Source: Persicimonas caeni
GTDB taxonomy: Bacteria; Myxococcota_A; Bradymonadia; Bradymonadales; Bradymonadaceae
Direction: 5' to 3'
Length of the DNA stretch: 64,000 nucleotides
Assembly (NCBI RefSeq): GCF_006517175.1
Contig: NZ_CP041186.1
Span: 5,111,074-5,175,073 of the forward strand
A program made the position numbers and the translations under genes. Every line of letters begins with the position of its first letter. Within the stretch, counting starts at the first letter, position 1. Under the pieces are notes generated by a model. That model was not told the origin of the DNA, ran no database searches, and saw only the letters and a list, made by a program, of their open reading frames with translations. Positions 1 through 8,222 of the stretch are shown piece by piece.

Positions 1-1362
1 CGCCAGTTCAAGCTGGGCGCGATGTTCAAATCGGCCGAGCAACTCTTCGCCAACAAGCAGTACGAGAAGGCCGCCAAAGAGTACCAGCGCGTGGTCAACA
101 ACGCGCCGGATCACGAGTATGCGCCCAAAGCGCTGAACAACGCGGCGGTCGCCTACGAGAATATCGGCAAGTACGAATCGGCGATGAAGCTGTACGAGCG
201 AGTCTACAATGACTACCCGCAGAATCCGCTGGCCGGCTACGCGCTGTATCGCGTCGCGGTCAACTCGGAGCGCTTCTTCGACTTCGATAAGGCTGTCCAG
301 TCGTACACGCTCTTTTACGACAAGTACGAGGGGCAAAACCCTCAAGAGCTGACCGACATGGGCTTCATCATCGCCGACAAGCGCCAGAACGCGCTGCGAA
401 GCGCCTCGGTCCTCACCGAGAACCTGCAGCGCTACGAGCGGGCCGCCAAGCTCTACGAACAGTATGTGCGTGCATATCCGAGCGCCGAAGATTCTGCAGG
501 AGCTCAGTGGCGAGCGCTCAAGAGCTGGCAGAAGGCTGGCGAGCCGCGCAAGATGATGAAGGCGATCTCGACCTACCGACGCGAATTCGGTGGAAGCGCC
601 GACAAGAATGCCAAGGTCCTCGAAGCGATGATGATGGTCGCCGAGCATTACGAGGACTCGGGCGACGAGCGCAAGGCCACCAAGTGGTACGAAGACATCG
701 TCGAAGAGTTCAAAAAGCGCAGCCCCGAGGGCGACCCGGCGTCGGCCTACTACGCTGCCAACGCCCGCTTTCTGTTGGCCGAAGAGTCCTTCCAAGACTG
801 GAAGGCCATCGAAATCAAAGGAAGCATGAAGCGGCAGGGCCGTCTGCTCAAGAAGAAGATCGAGGTTCAAAAAGAGGTCGCCAAGGAGTTCCAGGAAGTC
901 TGGAGCTACGGAAGCCTCGAGTGGACCCTGGCCAGCACTTTCCGCATCGGCAGCCTCTATCAGGCCTTTGCCGAGTCGCTCTACAACGTGCCGATTCCCT
1001 TCGAGGAGGGCACCGAAGAGTTCGATATTTACCGGATGCAGCTCGACGACATGGTCATTCCGCTGGAGGACAAGGCCATCCAGTACTACGAGCAGACCAT
1101 CGCCAAGGCGCGCGAAGAGAAGGTGGTCAACGAGTGGACCAAGAAGACGCTCGAGGAGCTCAACAAGTTCATGCCGGACAAGTACCCGCTCTACAAAGAA
1201 GAGCGTCGCGAGGTTGCCAAGCGGGCTCGCACCGGCACGTCGTTCATGAGCGCCGACGCCTACGAAGCGAGCACCACCGAGCCTTCCGGCTCGGCGCTCG
1301 ACGAGGGCAGTGATTCTTCGGGAGCCAACGGAGCTGCCGGTGAGCAGGGAGATGACTCGTGA
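1..1362 (+). CDS. TPR-repeat protein (5' end outside window), Glt/Agl-type
   Basis: The reading frame is open from base 1, and the first in-frame ATG at 22 lies inside a TPR helix pair, so the gene almost certainly starts upstream. The visible 453 codons contain successive TPR-like units with the usual A-x-x-x-Y and P-pattern, for example near residues 10-45, 47-80 and 125-160. The tail is acidic and Ser/Gly-rich. No membrane segment is visible in this part. The stop overlaps the next gene by four bases (GTGA), so the two are translationally coupled. TPR proteins of this kind scaffold multi-protein envelope machines. The TolQ/TolR/AgmX genes downstream make a GltD/AgmU-like role in a motility or transport complex plausible, but that is inference from context. 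Confidence 0.75.
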   Translation, partial: RQFKLGAMFKSAEQLFANKQYEKAAKEYQRVVNNAPDHEYAPKALNNAAVAYENIGKYESAMKLYERVYNDYPQNPLAGYALYRVAVNSERFFDFDKAVQSYTLFYDKYEGQNPQELTDMGFIIADKRQNALRSASVLTENLQRYERAAKLYEQYVRAYPSAEDSAGAQWRALKSWQKAGEPRKMMKAISTYRREFGGSADKNAKVLEAMMMVAEHYEDSGDERKATKWYEDIVEEFKKRSPEGDPASAYYAANARFLLAEESFQDWKAIEIKGSMKRQGRLLKKKIEVQKEVAKEFQEVWSYGSLEWTLASTFRIGSLYQAFAESLYNVPIPFEEGTEEFDIYRMQLDDMVIPLEDKAIQYYEQTIAKAREEKVVNEWTKKTLEELNKFMPDKYPLYKEERREVAKRARTGTSFMSADAYEASTTEPSGSALDEGSDSSGANGAAGEQGDDS

Positions 1363-2750
1363 GCCGTACCCAACGTAAACATGCCATTGTCTGGTTGCTT
1401 TGCCTTGCCCTCGGGGGCGCTGCGTGCTCGACGCCCGAGCAAAAGCCCGACGAAACGCAAGAGCAGGTCGCCGAAAAGCCCGAGCAGTCTGCCTCGAAAG
1501 AGGTGCCGCCCGAGGTAGTCGACGGCCAATCGGACGAGCAGGCGCAACAAGAGGCCGAAGCGCTGCCGCAGGCCGACGAGCCTGAAGAGCAAGCGCCGGA
1601 AAGGAAGCCCGGCGAGAAGATCGTTATCGACAGCGACTTCAAGTCGGACCTCGCGGACGCGCTCGAGGCCGCCAAAGATGGTGATCGTGACGCCGCGGTC
1701 AGCGAACTGCAGAGCTTGGCGGATCGTCGCAACGGCGGCTTCTTGGCGGCATTCAACCTTGGCGTTCTCTACGAGCACGAGGGCGACTACCGCAAAGCCG
1801 CCCAGCGTTACTCGCAGGCGCTTCAGAAGAACCCCGATTTTTCCCCCGCGCTGCTCAACCTTGTACGCCTGTACCTGCGGCTCGATCAGCCGCGAGACGC
1901 TGAAAAGCTCGCGCGCAAGTATACCAACGATCGCCCGGAGAATATGGACCATCGCGCGGTCGCCCTGCAGGTCGACTTGCACGAAGGCAAATACGAAGAG
2001 GTGATCCGCAAGGCCAAGCAGATTCTGCGCCGCGACGAAAAGAACGTCGAATCGATGCTGGCCATGGCCGAGGCCAACATCCAGCTCGAACGCGCCGAAC
2101 TCGCCGAGGCGATCTTGGATCGCGCCCACGAGTTGCGACCCGAGCGCGCCGAAATCTATTTCAAGTACGCCAAGATTCGCTCGCAGGAGGAGAAGCTCTC
2201 CGATGCGATCTCCCTTCTCGAGCAGGCACTCCAAAAGCGGGTGAATTTCCCCGAGGCGCACAACAACCTGGGCGTTCTCTACCACGAAGCCGGCGACTAC
2301 AACGCCGCCGTCAAAGAGTTTCGGGCCGCCATCGGTGACTATCCCGATTTCAAAGAGGCGTATCTAAACCTGGGCAACTCCCTCAAGGGCCTGCAGAAGT
2401 ACAAGAAGGCTGAAAAGGCCTTCACGAAGGCGCTCGAAATCGACGCTGACTACGGCGACGCGCTCTTCAACTTGGGGGTGCTCTACCTGGACAGCGACAT
2501 CGAAGGGATCGACAAGATCGCCCAGCTCAACAAGTCGATCGAGTATCTGACGAAGTACAAGAACGCGGCCGGTGGACGAATCGAAAAAGATGACCCCGCA
2601 GGCAAGTATATCGCCGAGGCGCGCAAGACCATCGAAGTCGAGAAACAGCGCCAGGAGATGATGCGTCAGGCTCAGATGCAGGCCGAGGACGACTCGGGCG
2701 ACGAGAGTTCGGAGTCCTCCGACGGCTCGGAAAGCGCCGACGGTCAGTAG
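1359..2750 (+). CDS. TPR-repeat outer-membrane lipoprotein (AglT/GltE-like)
   Basis: This 463-residue protein starts at a GTG that overlaps the upstream stop by four bases. Residues 1-23 form a lipoprotein signal with a GGAAC lipobox, so the mature protein is a lipid-anchored periplasmic protein. A Glu/Pro/Gln-rich linker runs to about residue 85. At least eight TPR units follow (about 90-420), several with the canonical A-x-N-N-L-G and A-L-F-N-L-G signatures. The C-terminus is Asp/Ser-rich. TPR lipoproteins bridge peptidoglycan-spanning complexes to the outer membrane, and AglT/GltE of Myxococcus is the closest functional analogue I can suggest given the following TolQ/TolR/AgmX genes. Its last seven bases overlap the 3' end of the convergent methyltransferase gene. 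Confidence 0.8.
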   Translation: MSRTQRKHAIVWLLCLALGGAACSTPEQKPDETQEQVAEKPEQSASKEVPPEVVDGQSDEQAQQEAEALPQADEPEEQAPERKPGEKIVIDSDFKSDLADALEAAKDGDRDAAVSELQSLADRRNGGFLAAFNLGVLYEHEGDYRKAAQRYSQALQKNPDFSPALLNLVRLYLRLDQPRDAEKLARKYTNDRPENMDHRAVALQVDLHEGKYEEVIRKAKQILRRDEKNVESMLAMAEANIQLERAELAEAILDRAHELRPERAEIYFKYAKIRSQEEKLSDAISLLEQALQKRVNFPEAHNNLGVLYHEAGDYNAAVKEFRAAIGDYPDFKEAYLNLGNSLKGLQKYKKAEKAFTKALEIDADYGDALFNLGVLYLDSDIEGIDKIAQLNKSIEYLTKYKNAAGGRIEKDDPAGKYIAEARKTIEVEKQRQEMMRQAQMQAEDDSGDESSESSDGSESADGQ

Positions 2751-5182
2751 GTCGCCGGAGCGCAGGCGTCCGCGAAGGCGGCCATCGCCGCCTCGTCGAG
2801 ACCGAAGAGGCGGGCAGCTTGTGCGTTGACCGCCTCGAGGGCCTCCTTCGTTTTTTGAATCTCGCCCGATTGGGCAAAGTAATGGCCGGTGCGACATGCA
2901 TCGGCCATTTTTTCGTGGTCGGGATGGCTCGCATCATACGGGGGGATCCCCAGAGGCTCGATCACGCTCGCCGAGATCTGCGTGGACGTGCTCGAAGAGA
3001 GTACTTTCCAGCGAACCGGATCCGACGAGAGAACTCCGCACAAGTAGTAAGCCTCAGCCTCGTCTGCGCAGCCAATATACATCACCTTATCATTCGGCAG
3101 GCGAGGGCGTCCCTCCTCCGTTGGGGGGATCACCGACACGATGAAATCATCTGCCATGTAACGCCAGGCCACTTTGTACGGCTCGAACGTATAGTCGCCG
3201 ATGCGCAAAATGGCATAGAAGGCCTCTTCGCGCGCTGCCTTCTCCCAGCCGGAAAATCCCCTGCGTTTGTCGAGTACCGATCGCATTTCCTCCAAGTAGC
3301 TCTTCGCGAGGGGATACGTGTCAGCCATTGTCTGCGGTGGGATCGCCCGCATCCTGGTCTCTTTGGTGTGAGGACACAGAAGATGCTCGTGACCACGAAG
3401 GTGCCATCGGCCCACATCTCGCCCGCGAATGATCTCGTAGACCAGCGCCTCTTCGAGCATCGTGCATGTCTGTGGGGCTTTGCGTCGGGCTCGTTCGGTG
3501 CGGTTGCGGAACCATGACACGCCAGGACGATCGGTCGAGGCGTCGAGCGGCTCGAGGTAATACACCGCGTTGGCTCCGCCCGTGAAAACACCTGTGCGCG
3601 CGCGGTATGGGTTGTCTCCTTCGAGCTTCTTGGATGCGCGGAGGCAATCGGGATCGCCGATCGTCCAGCGGCTTTTCGGATCACTTGCATCGACCCGACG
3701 AAGTGCCAGTTCGTGACGGCAGATCCGCTCCTCGACCTCGGCGAGGGTCGACCCGCCCGAGAGCTTGCTATTCTCGCCGTCGAGTTCCCACTGCTCGACC
3801 GGAACCGGAAACGATGTCGGCGTTCCTTTGGTCAGATGCCATACAGCCGTCTTCGTGACGGCGTGCTCGAAGACACGAAGCTCGTCGAAGATCGCCACCT
3901 TTCGCAACTCGAGCGGACGATCGGATGGCTTCAAGTGCAGCCGTCTCAGCCCACCAGAAGCGGCGTTCGACGTCATCGAAGCATAACGCAGCACCACCGA
4001 GGCGCGTCCGCCATCAGTTAGAAAGAGGTCGAACGCAACGGCGAGCGCTAACGTCGATAGATCTTCTTTTAGGAACGCGGCTTCACGGCCTGTGCTTTCG
4101 AACAGCGAATAGTGCGCCCAGAGTGGCTCTAGATGCTCTCGATATGGCCGCGAGATATACTCCCAGCCCACCCACGGAGGGTTGGTCAGGATCACGTCGA
4201 CGGGATCGGGCATCCCCTGATCGCTCGATACGAAGTCAGCCTCGCCGCGACATCTGTCGCGCCACATATCCTGTTGATGATGGCTACAACGGGTCAGCGC
4301 AAACTCGAGGGTGTCCGCACAGAGCACCGGCAGGTCGATCGGACCGTCGGCTGGATCGAGATCGTCGCTGATCGACTTGATCAGGTTTGCCTTGGCGATC
4401 GCAGCGGTGGCCGGATTGAGCTCGATCATGCTCAGCTGCTGGAGTGTCGTGAGGCGATCGACTCCAGCACGATGTGCGTGCTCGAGGGCTGCCAGGAGCA
4501 TCACGCCACTTCCGCCGAAAGGATCGATCATGCGCTGATTGGCAGTCCACCGGGAGGCGGCGACGAGCTCCTCGGCCAACCAGAAGGGGGTGTAGTGCTC
4601 GCCCGTTGGATGGAGCAGCGCCTTGGGCGCGATCGCAAGATAGAGCCGGCCAAAGCAATCTTTGTGCGTCTCTAGGAAATCGTGGAGGGTCAGGACGTCC
4701 AACGATCTCAGAAACGCCCGTGCGTATTCGAGATGATCGCCCTCAAACATACTTGGCCACCACCCAAAGTCGAGCGCGTGAGGCGGGTATGCGATGCCGT
4801 GATCGGCAAAGATCGTCCCCGAGGCGATCGCATCGAGGTGAGCGGTGAACTCTCCGTCAGGCAGCTGCGCCAAACTTTCGACTCGCCGGCATCCTTCCGG
4901 ATCGACCGCACATAGTGCACCCAGATTCGCGACGAAGACGACAAAAGACTCGACAGCCATGACGAGCTGCGCAGTCGGTTGGCGCCCGTTGAGGTGCACG
5001 CCGAGATCCCTCGCCATCGCCTCGGCAGTCGAACCCCGCTGGCCCGCGAGATCCCCCTTCAGAAACGTCACATGCTCGGTCCACGCCTGCTGAAGCCCGG
5101 GGTCCATGATGCTGGTCGCGTCGAGAATTGCCTGAAGAAGCTGACGGGCCGGCGCTGACTTTGACGGCAGTAACTGGTCCAT
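2744..5182 (-). CDS. N6-adenine-specific DNA methyltransferase, apparently without nuclease domain
   Basis: This 812-residue protein has the two hallmark motifs of gamma-type N6-adenine methyltransferases: the AdoMet-binding loop D-P-F-G-G-S-G at 220-226 and the catalytic N-P-P-W at 334-337. The segment from about 510 to the end (TGVFTGGANAVYYL, then R-G-R-D-V-G-R-W) resembles the target-recognition half of type IIG/Eco57I-like enzymes. Residues 1-180 show no PD-(D/E)xK nuclease motif, and no restriction gene lies next to it, so it may be an orphan methylase or the methylation arm of a defence system whose partner is elsewhere. It runs opposite to its neighbours and interrupts the TPR-TolQ cluster. 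I saw no Shine-Dalgarno before the start, and the start codon is the first available. The specificity cannot be read from sequence. Confidence 0.85.
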   Translation of the reverse strand: MDQLLPSKSAPARQLLQAILDATSIMDPGLQQAWTEHVTFLKGDLAGQRGSTAEAMARDLGVHLNGRQPTAQLVMAVESFVVFVANLGALCAVDPEGCRRVESLAQLPDGEFTAHLDAIASGTIFADHGIAYPPHALDFGWWPSMFEGDHLEYARAFLRSLDVLTLHDFLETHKDCFGRLYLAIAPKALLHPTGEHYTPFWLAEELVAASRWTANQRMIDPFGGSGVMLLAALEHAHRAGVDRLTTLQQLSMIELNPATAAIAKANLIKSISDDLDPADGPIDLPVLCADTLEFALTRCSHHQQDMWRDRCRGEADFVSSDQGMPDPVDVILTNPPWVGWEYISRPYREHLEPLWAHYSLFESTGREAAFLKEDLSTLALAVAFDLFLTDGGRASVVLRYASMTSNAASGGLRRLHLKPSDRPLELRKVAIFDELRVFEHAVTKTAVWHLTKGTPTSFPVPVEQWELDGENSKLSGGSTLAEVEERICRHELALRRVDASDPKSRWTIGDPDCLRASKKLEGDNPYRARTGVFTGGANAVYYLEPLDASTDRPGVSWFRNRTERARRKAPQTCTMLEEALVYEIIRGRDVGRWHLRGHEHLLCPHTKETRMRAIPPQTMADTYPLAKSYLEEMRSVLDKRRGFSGWEKAAREEAFYAILRIGDYTFEPYKVAWRYMADDFIVSVIPPTEEGRPRLPNDKVMYIGCADEAEAYYLCGVLSSDPVRWKVLSSSTSTQISASVIEPLGIPPYDASHPDHEKMADACRTGHYFAQSGEIQKTKEALEAVNAQAARLFGLDEAAMAAFADACAPATY

Positions 5183-5499
5183 GGGGATCGTGTCAGTGCG
5201 CTGAAAGATGGAGGGGCTTGCTGCGAGAATTAAAGTCGAGGGAACAATGTGTCGATGATGTTGTCCAACCTAGCAGACCGCCGCGAAGGGGCGCTAGGAA
5301 CTCGGCAGAACGCGCAAAGTTCAACAGGTTACTGAAGTTACTGTACATGAGTGAATTCGTAGACTAAGTTATACCGGAATCCTCGGTCACACCCAGTGAC
5401 ACTCATCCACATGGCGTTTGGCGCCAGACAAGGTGGTGTCTTGGAGCGTGTCCAGAGGACGTTGGAAGTAGCAACTGGCTTGACCGTCTGCAACACGAC
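5183..5499. other. Intergenic gap between divergent genes
   Basis: These 317 bases separate the methyltransferase start from the small secreted-protein gene. They must hold the promoters for both directions. The stretch around 5320-5400 is noticeably more AT-rich than the flanks, but I see no convincing -35/-10 pair, repeat or RNA. Confidence 0.4.
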
Positions 5500-5751
5500 A
5501 TGCGATCACCCAAAGACATCCTGCGATTGGCCCTCACGGCCCTGGCACTTGCCGCAGGACTCCTCGTGAGTTCGAGTGCATTTGCACAACAGGGCGTCAT
5601 CGATCTCGAAGAGACCGTGATCAAGGGTCGTATCCAAAAGCCTGAGGCGTTCTACATTCTACAGCACGCCAATCTCGACTACGAGCCCTTCGACAAGAAG
5701 CCCTCGTTCATTCCCGAGCTGCTAGAGACAGTGAAGGAGGAGCCGTTTTGA
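5500..5751 (+). CDS. Small secreted protein preceding the TolQ gene, function unknown
   Basis: This is an 83-residue protein. Residues 1-29 form a clean Sec signal peptide (Arg/Lys n-region, Leu/Ala core, cleavage expected after A-F-A before Gln-Gln). The mature part is only about 54 residues, rich in charged and aromatic positions (QKPEAFYILQ, then DYEPF and SFIPELL), with no Cys and no membrane helix. It lies about 225 bases upstream of a TolQ homologue in the same direction, so it may be a periplasmic accessory of the motor complex. I do not recognise a family. The protein-like composition, the signal peptide and its position support it being a real gene; no good ribosome-binding site is visible. 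Confidence 0.65.
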   Translation: MRSPKDILRLALTALALAAGLLVSSSAFAQQGVIDLEETVIKGRIQKPEAFYILQHANLDYEPFDKKPSFIPELLETVKEEPF

Positions 5752-5975
5752 GACGGCGCGTCGATGAAGCGAATCCCCGCATTGCTGGGCTAGATTCGTT
5801 GTGCTATAGAAGTGACTCCTCGTTTTGGACCGCAAATCCCACATCAATTGGGAGGAGCCAATCGGGATGGTCCGACATCAGGGGCTGCAACAAGATATAC
5901 GAACGGAGCTTTTTTCCTTTCCTTTAAGGAAGCGCCTGAGTAATCAGACTCACTTACCCACGGAGGTAACAGGAC

Positions 5976-6626
5976 ATGAGCGCAATTGCTGAAGCGTTTC
6001 GCAGCGGCGGTATTTGGATGTATCTCATCCTCGCCGTTAGCATTTTCGCCATCGGTATCACCATCGAGCGATTCATCTTTTTGTTCTTTAAGTACAACAT
6101 CAATGCGCAAGCCTTCATGGCCCAGATCCAGAAGCTTGTCATGGCCGACAATATCGATCGCGCCATCAAGCTGTGCAACGCCGCCCCGTCGCGTGCGCTG
6201 CCGAAGGTCATCAAGGCCGGTCTGACTCGCGCCAACAAGGGCGAAGTCGAGATCCAGAACGCCATTGAGGAAGCCACGCTCGAGGTGGTCCCCAAGGTGC
6301 AGAAGCGCACGCCCGCCCTGGCAGTTTTGGCGAACATCGCCACGCTGCTCGGACTTCTGGGTACCATTATTGGTCTTATCGAGGCTTTCGAGGCTCTCGA
6401 GTCGGCAACTCCCGAAAACCGTCAGCAGATGCTGTCGCGTGGTATCGCTCTCGCGATGAACACCACGGCTTTCGGTCTTGTCGTCGCAATTCCGACGCTG
6501 GTCGCTCACCTTATCCTGTCGGGCATGACCAAGAAGATTCTCGACGAGATCGACATGTACAGTGTCAAGCTCGAGAACCTTCTGGTCACCCGCGGAAAGG
6601 GTGGTACCAACCCGCTCGAACAGTAA
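5976..6626 (+). CDS. MotA/TolQ/ExbB proton-channel family protein (AglR-like)
   Basis: This 216-residue inner-membrane protein is preceded by a strong ribosome-binding site (GGAGGT, 8 bases before ATG). Three membrane segments are visible: about 13-35, 108-133 with the family signature L-G-L-L-G-T-I-I-G-L-I-E-A-F, and 150-182 with the polar N-T-T-A-F-G-L stretch that lines the channel. The cytoplasmic loop lies between segments 1 and 2. Members form a pentamer around a dimer of TolR/ExbD and couple proton flow to work in the envelope. Two TolR homologues follow directly, as in the AglR-AglQ-AglS motor of Myxococcus gliding and in ExbB-ExbD systems. A strong hairpin lies between this gene and the first TolR gene. 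Confidence 0.92.
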   Translation: MSAIAEAFRSGGIWMYLILAVSIFAIGITIERFIFLFFKYNINAQAFMAQIQKLVMADNIDRAIKLCNAAPSRALPKVIKAGLTRANKGEVEIQNAIEEATLEVVPKVQKRTPALAVLANIATLLGLLGTIIGLIEAFEALESATPENRQQMLSRGIALAMNTTAFGLVVAIPTLVAHLILSGMTKKILDEIDMYSVKLENLLVTRGKGGTNPLEQ

Positions 6627-6650
6627 GAGCGCATACGTCAGGCGCATCCA

Positions 6651-6700
6651 CTGACGGCCGCAGGCTCGCTGGCGCGAGCCGGCCAGCCTGCGGCCCTCAG
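6651..6700 (+). promoter_or_regulatory. Intercistronic hairpin after the TolQ gene
   Basis: GGCCGCAGGCT (6656-6666) pairs perfectly with AGCCTGCGGCC (6685-6695). The stem extends through one mismatch to CTGA/TCAG (6651-6654, 6697-6700), and GGCTCG/CGAGCC nests inside it. No T-run follows, so it is not a standard intrinsic terminator. It could stabilise the TolQ message or reduce read-through into the TolR genes. Confidence 0.6.
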
Positions 6701-6762
6701 TCGAGCTGACACATGAGGACGGCTCTTGTGTAAAGGGTTGTTCGTCTCAAGGAGGTCATCAC

Positions 6763-7431
6763 ATGGCGCGTCAACGACGCGATGCAGGAGCGGACGGGAC
6801 AGACGAGCTGAACCTCGCTCCCTTCATGAACATGGTCGTTATCCTCATTCCGATGCTTTTGCTGTCGGTTGTCTTCATCAAGATCGGTGTGATCAACATT
6901 ACCGCACCGAAGCTTTCGGTGGGGCCACCTTCGGACGAGCAGCCGGAGAAGGAAGAGGAACCCCTGAATTTGACGATCGCCATCAGCGCGAAGGGTTTCC
7001 GGATTGCTGCCAAGGCAGCGACGCTTCCGGAAATGGAAGGTTGCCCTCGCCCGGGTCCGACGATTTGCCTGGAAGATCAGGACGTCGATGTTGCCGGTAA
7101 ATTCGAGAGCGCCCGCAAGGCGTTCGAGAATGGCAACGCTCCGGCTGGCACCAAGGCGCTCGAAGAAGCCATGGCGGCGTACAACTTTCGCGAGCTTTAC
7201 AACCGGTTGGCCAAAATCAAAAACGAGTATCCGGAGGAGACGATTGTCAACCTCTCGGCTGACTCGGACATGCCCTACTCGGTTCTGGTGCGTGTCATGG
7301 ATGTGGCCCGCTACAAGCTCAAGAAGGACTCGTACAGCGATACCAGCGCGTTCTGGGAGGCCGAATACAAGAAGAGCGGCGACAATTACGCCGAGCTCTT
7401 CAACGACCCGGTACTCTCGGTCGTTCAGTAA
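6763..7431 (+). CDS. ExbD/TolR-family protein with Asn in place of the proton-carrying Asp
   Basis: This 222-residue protein has an AAGGAGG ribosome-binding site. It has the ExbD/TolR layout: a short cytoplasmic N-terminus with the conserved L-N-L-A-P-F before one membrane helix (about 22-42), then a periplasmic domain of about 180 residues containing the TolR-like fold near the C-terminus (SADSDMPYSVLVRVMDVARY). In ExbD, TolR and AglQ the helix begins P-F-(I/M)-D-(V/M); here the codon is AAC, giving Asn23. That Asp is essential for proton transfer in studied members, so this subunit may be structural or half-functional and rely on the second TolR. The periplasmic part has an extra region with two Cys (about 91-101), which could form a disulfide. 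Confidence 0.88.
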   Translation: MARQRRDAGADGTDELNLAPFMNMVVILIPMLLLSVVFIKIGVINITAPKLSVGPPSDEQPEKEEEPLNLTIAISAKGFRIAAKAATLPEMEGCPRPGPTICLEDQDVDVAGKFESARKAFENGNAPAGTKALEEAMAAYNFRELYNRLAKIKNEYPEETIVNLSADSDMPYSVLVRVMDVARYKLKKDSYSDTSAFWEAEYKKSGDNYAELFNDPVLSVVQ

Positions 7432-7464
7432 CCGAGCCTCGTAAAGCGCATACGGAGAAGATTC

Positions 7465-8061
7465 ATGGCGAATCAACAAGAAATGTCGGGGTTCAGCGCC
7501 GAGGAAGAAGAGTGGATCAAGGCCCAGCGCGCTCGTAAGGAGCGCCGCCAAAAAGGGGGCCGTGACGAGGAGGGCGGGGGGTCGATGAACATCAACTCCC
7601 TGATGGACATCCTGGTCATTCTGCTCGTCTTCCTGCTCAAAAGCTACGGCGACCAGCCCATCAAAGTGACCGGCCCGGACTTGCAGGTGCCTAAAAGTAC
7701 CACGCAGCTGACGCCGGAAGACATGACGACGATTACCATCAGTCGCAGCACCATCTTGGTCAACGACAAGAAGGCAGTCGACGTCAAAGATGGCTCGGTC
7801 GATCGCAGCCAGAAGAAAGGCGGCGAGTCGAGCCTGTATATCCAGCCGCTGTTCGACAGCCTGACCGAGGCCGTCAACAAGAAGAAGCGTCAGCAGCAGC
7901 TGCTCAACCAGAAGTACGAGCCGGTCGCCACGATCATTGCCGACCAGACCACGCCTTATCGCTTGGTCACCGAGGTGATGTATACGGCAGGCCAAGCGGA
8001 ACTGAGTAAGTTCAAGTTTGCAGTCATCAAAGGGACGCGGTCGAGCCTCTCGGGCAAGTAA
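7465..8061 (+). CDS. ExbD/TolR-family protein, second copy with Asp retained
   Basis: This 198-residue protein begins 33 bases after the first TolR gene and is surely co-transcribed. A highly charged cytoplasmic stretch (residues 8-38, E/K/R-rich) precedes the membrane helix at about 41-60. The helix carries S-L-M-D-I-L-V-I-L-L, so the proton-accepting Asp48 is present. A periplasmic TolR-like domain follows, ending in L-V-T-E-V-M-Y-T-A-G-Q. Having two different TolR subunits beside one TolQ matches the AglR/AglQ/AglS arrangement and would allow a hetero-dimeric stator core in which only this copy handles protons. Confidence 0.9.
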   Translation: MANQQEMSGFSAEEEEWIKAQRARKERRQKGGRDEEGGGSMNINSLMDILVILLVFLLKSYGDQPIKVTGPDLQVPKSTTQLTPEDMTTITISRSTILVNDKKAVDVKDGSVDRSQKKGGESSLYIQPLFDSLTEAVNKKKRQQQLLNQKYEPVATIIADQTTPYRLVTEVMYTAGQAELSKFKFAVIKGTRSSLSGK

Positions 8062-8222
8062 GTGGGACGCACCGACGCACACGATGGTGAAGAAGTGGCG
8101 GGTGAAAGGGGACGCAAAGACGCGTTATACCGTGCTCTTTGAATCCCCTTTTGCCGCTCTGAAGTGCCGACGAATCACGACGGCACCACGCGTGACGAGG
8201 ACGAATAGTCTGAGGAATCCTC

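Noticed and set aside
6697-8082. Minus-strand frame opposite the TolR genes
   Set aside because: The TolR genes have ribosome-binding sites, membrane helices and family motifs.
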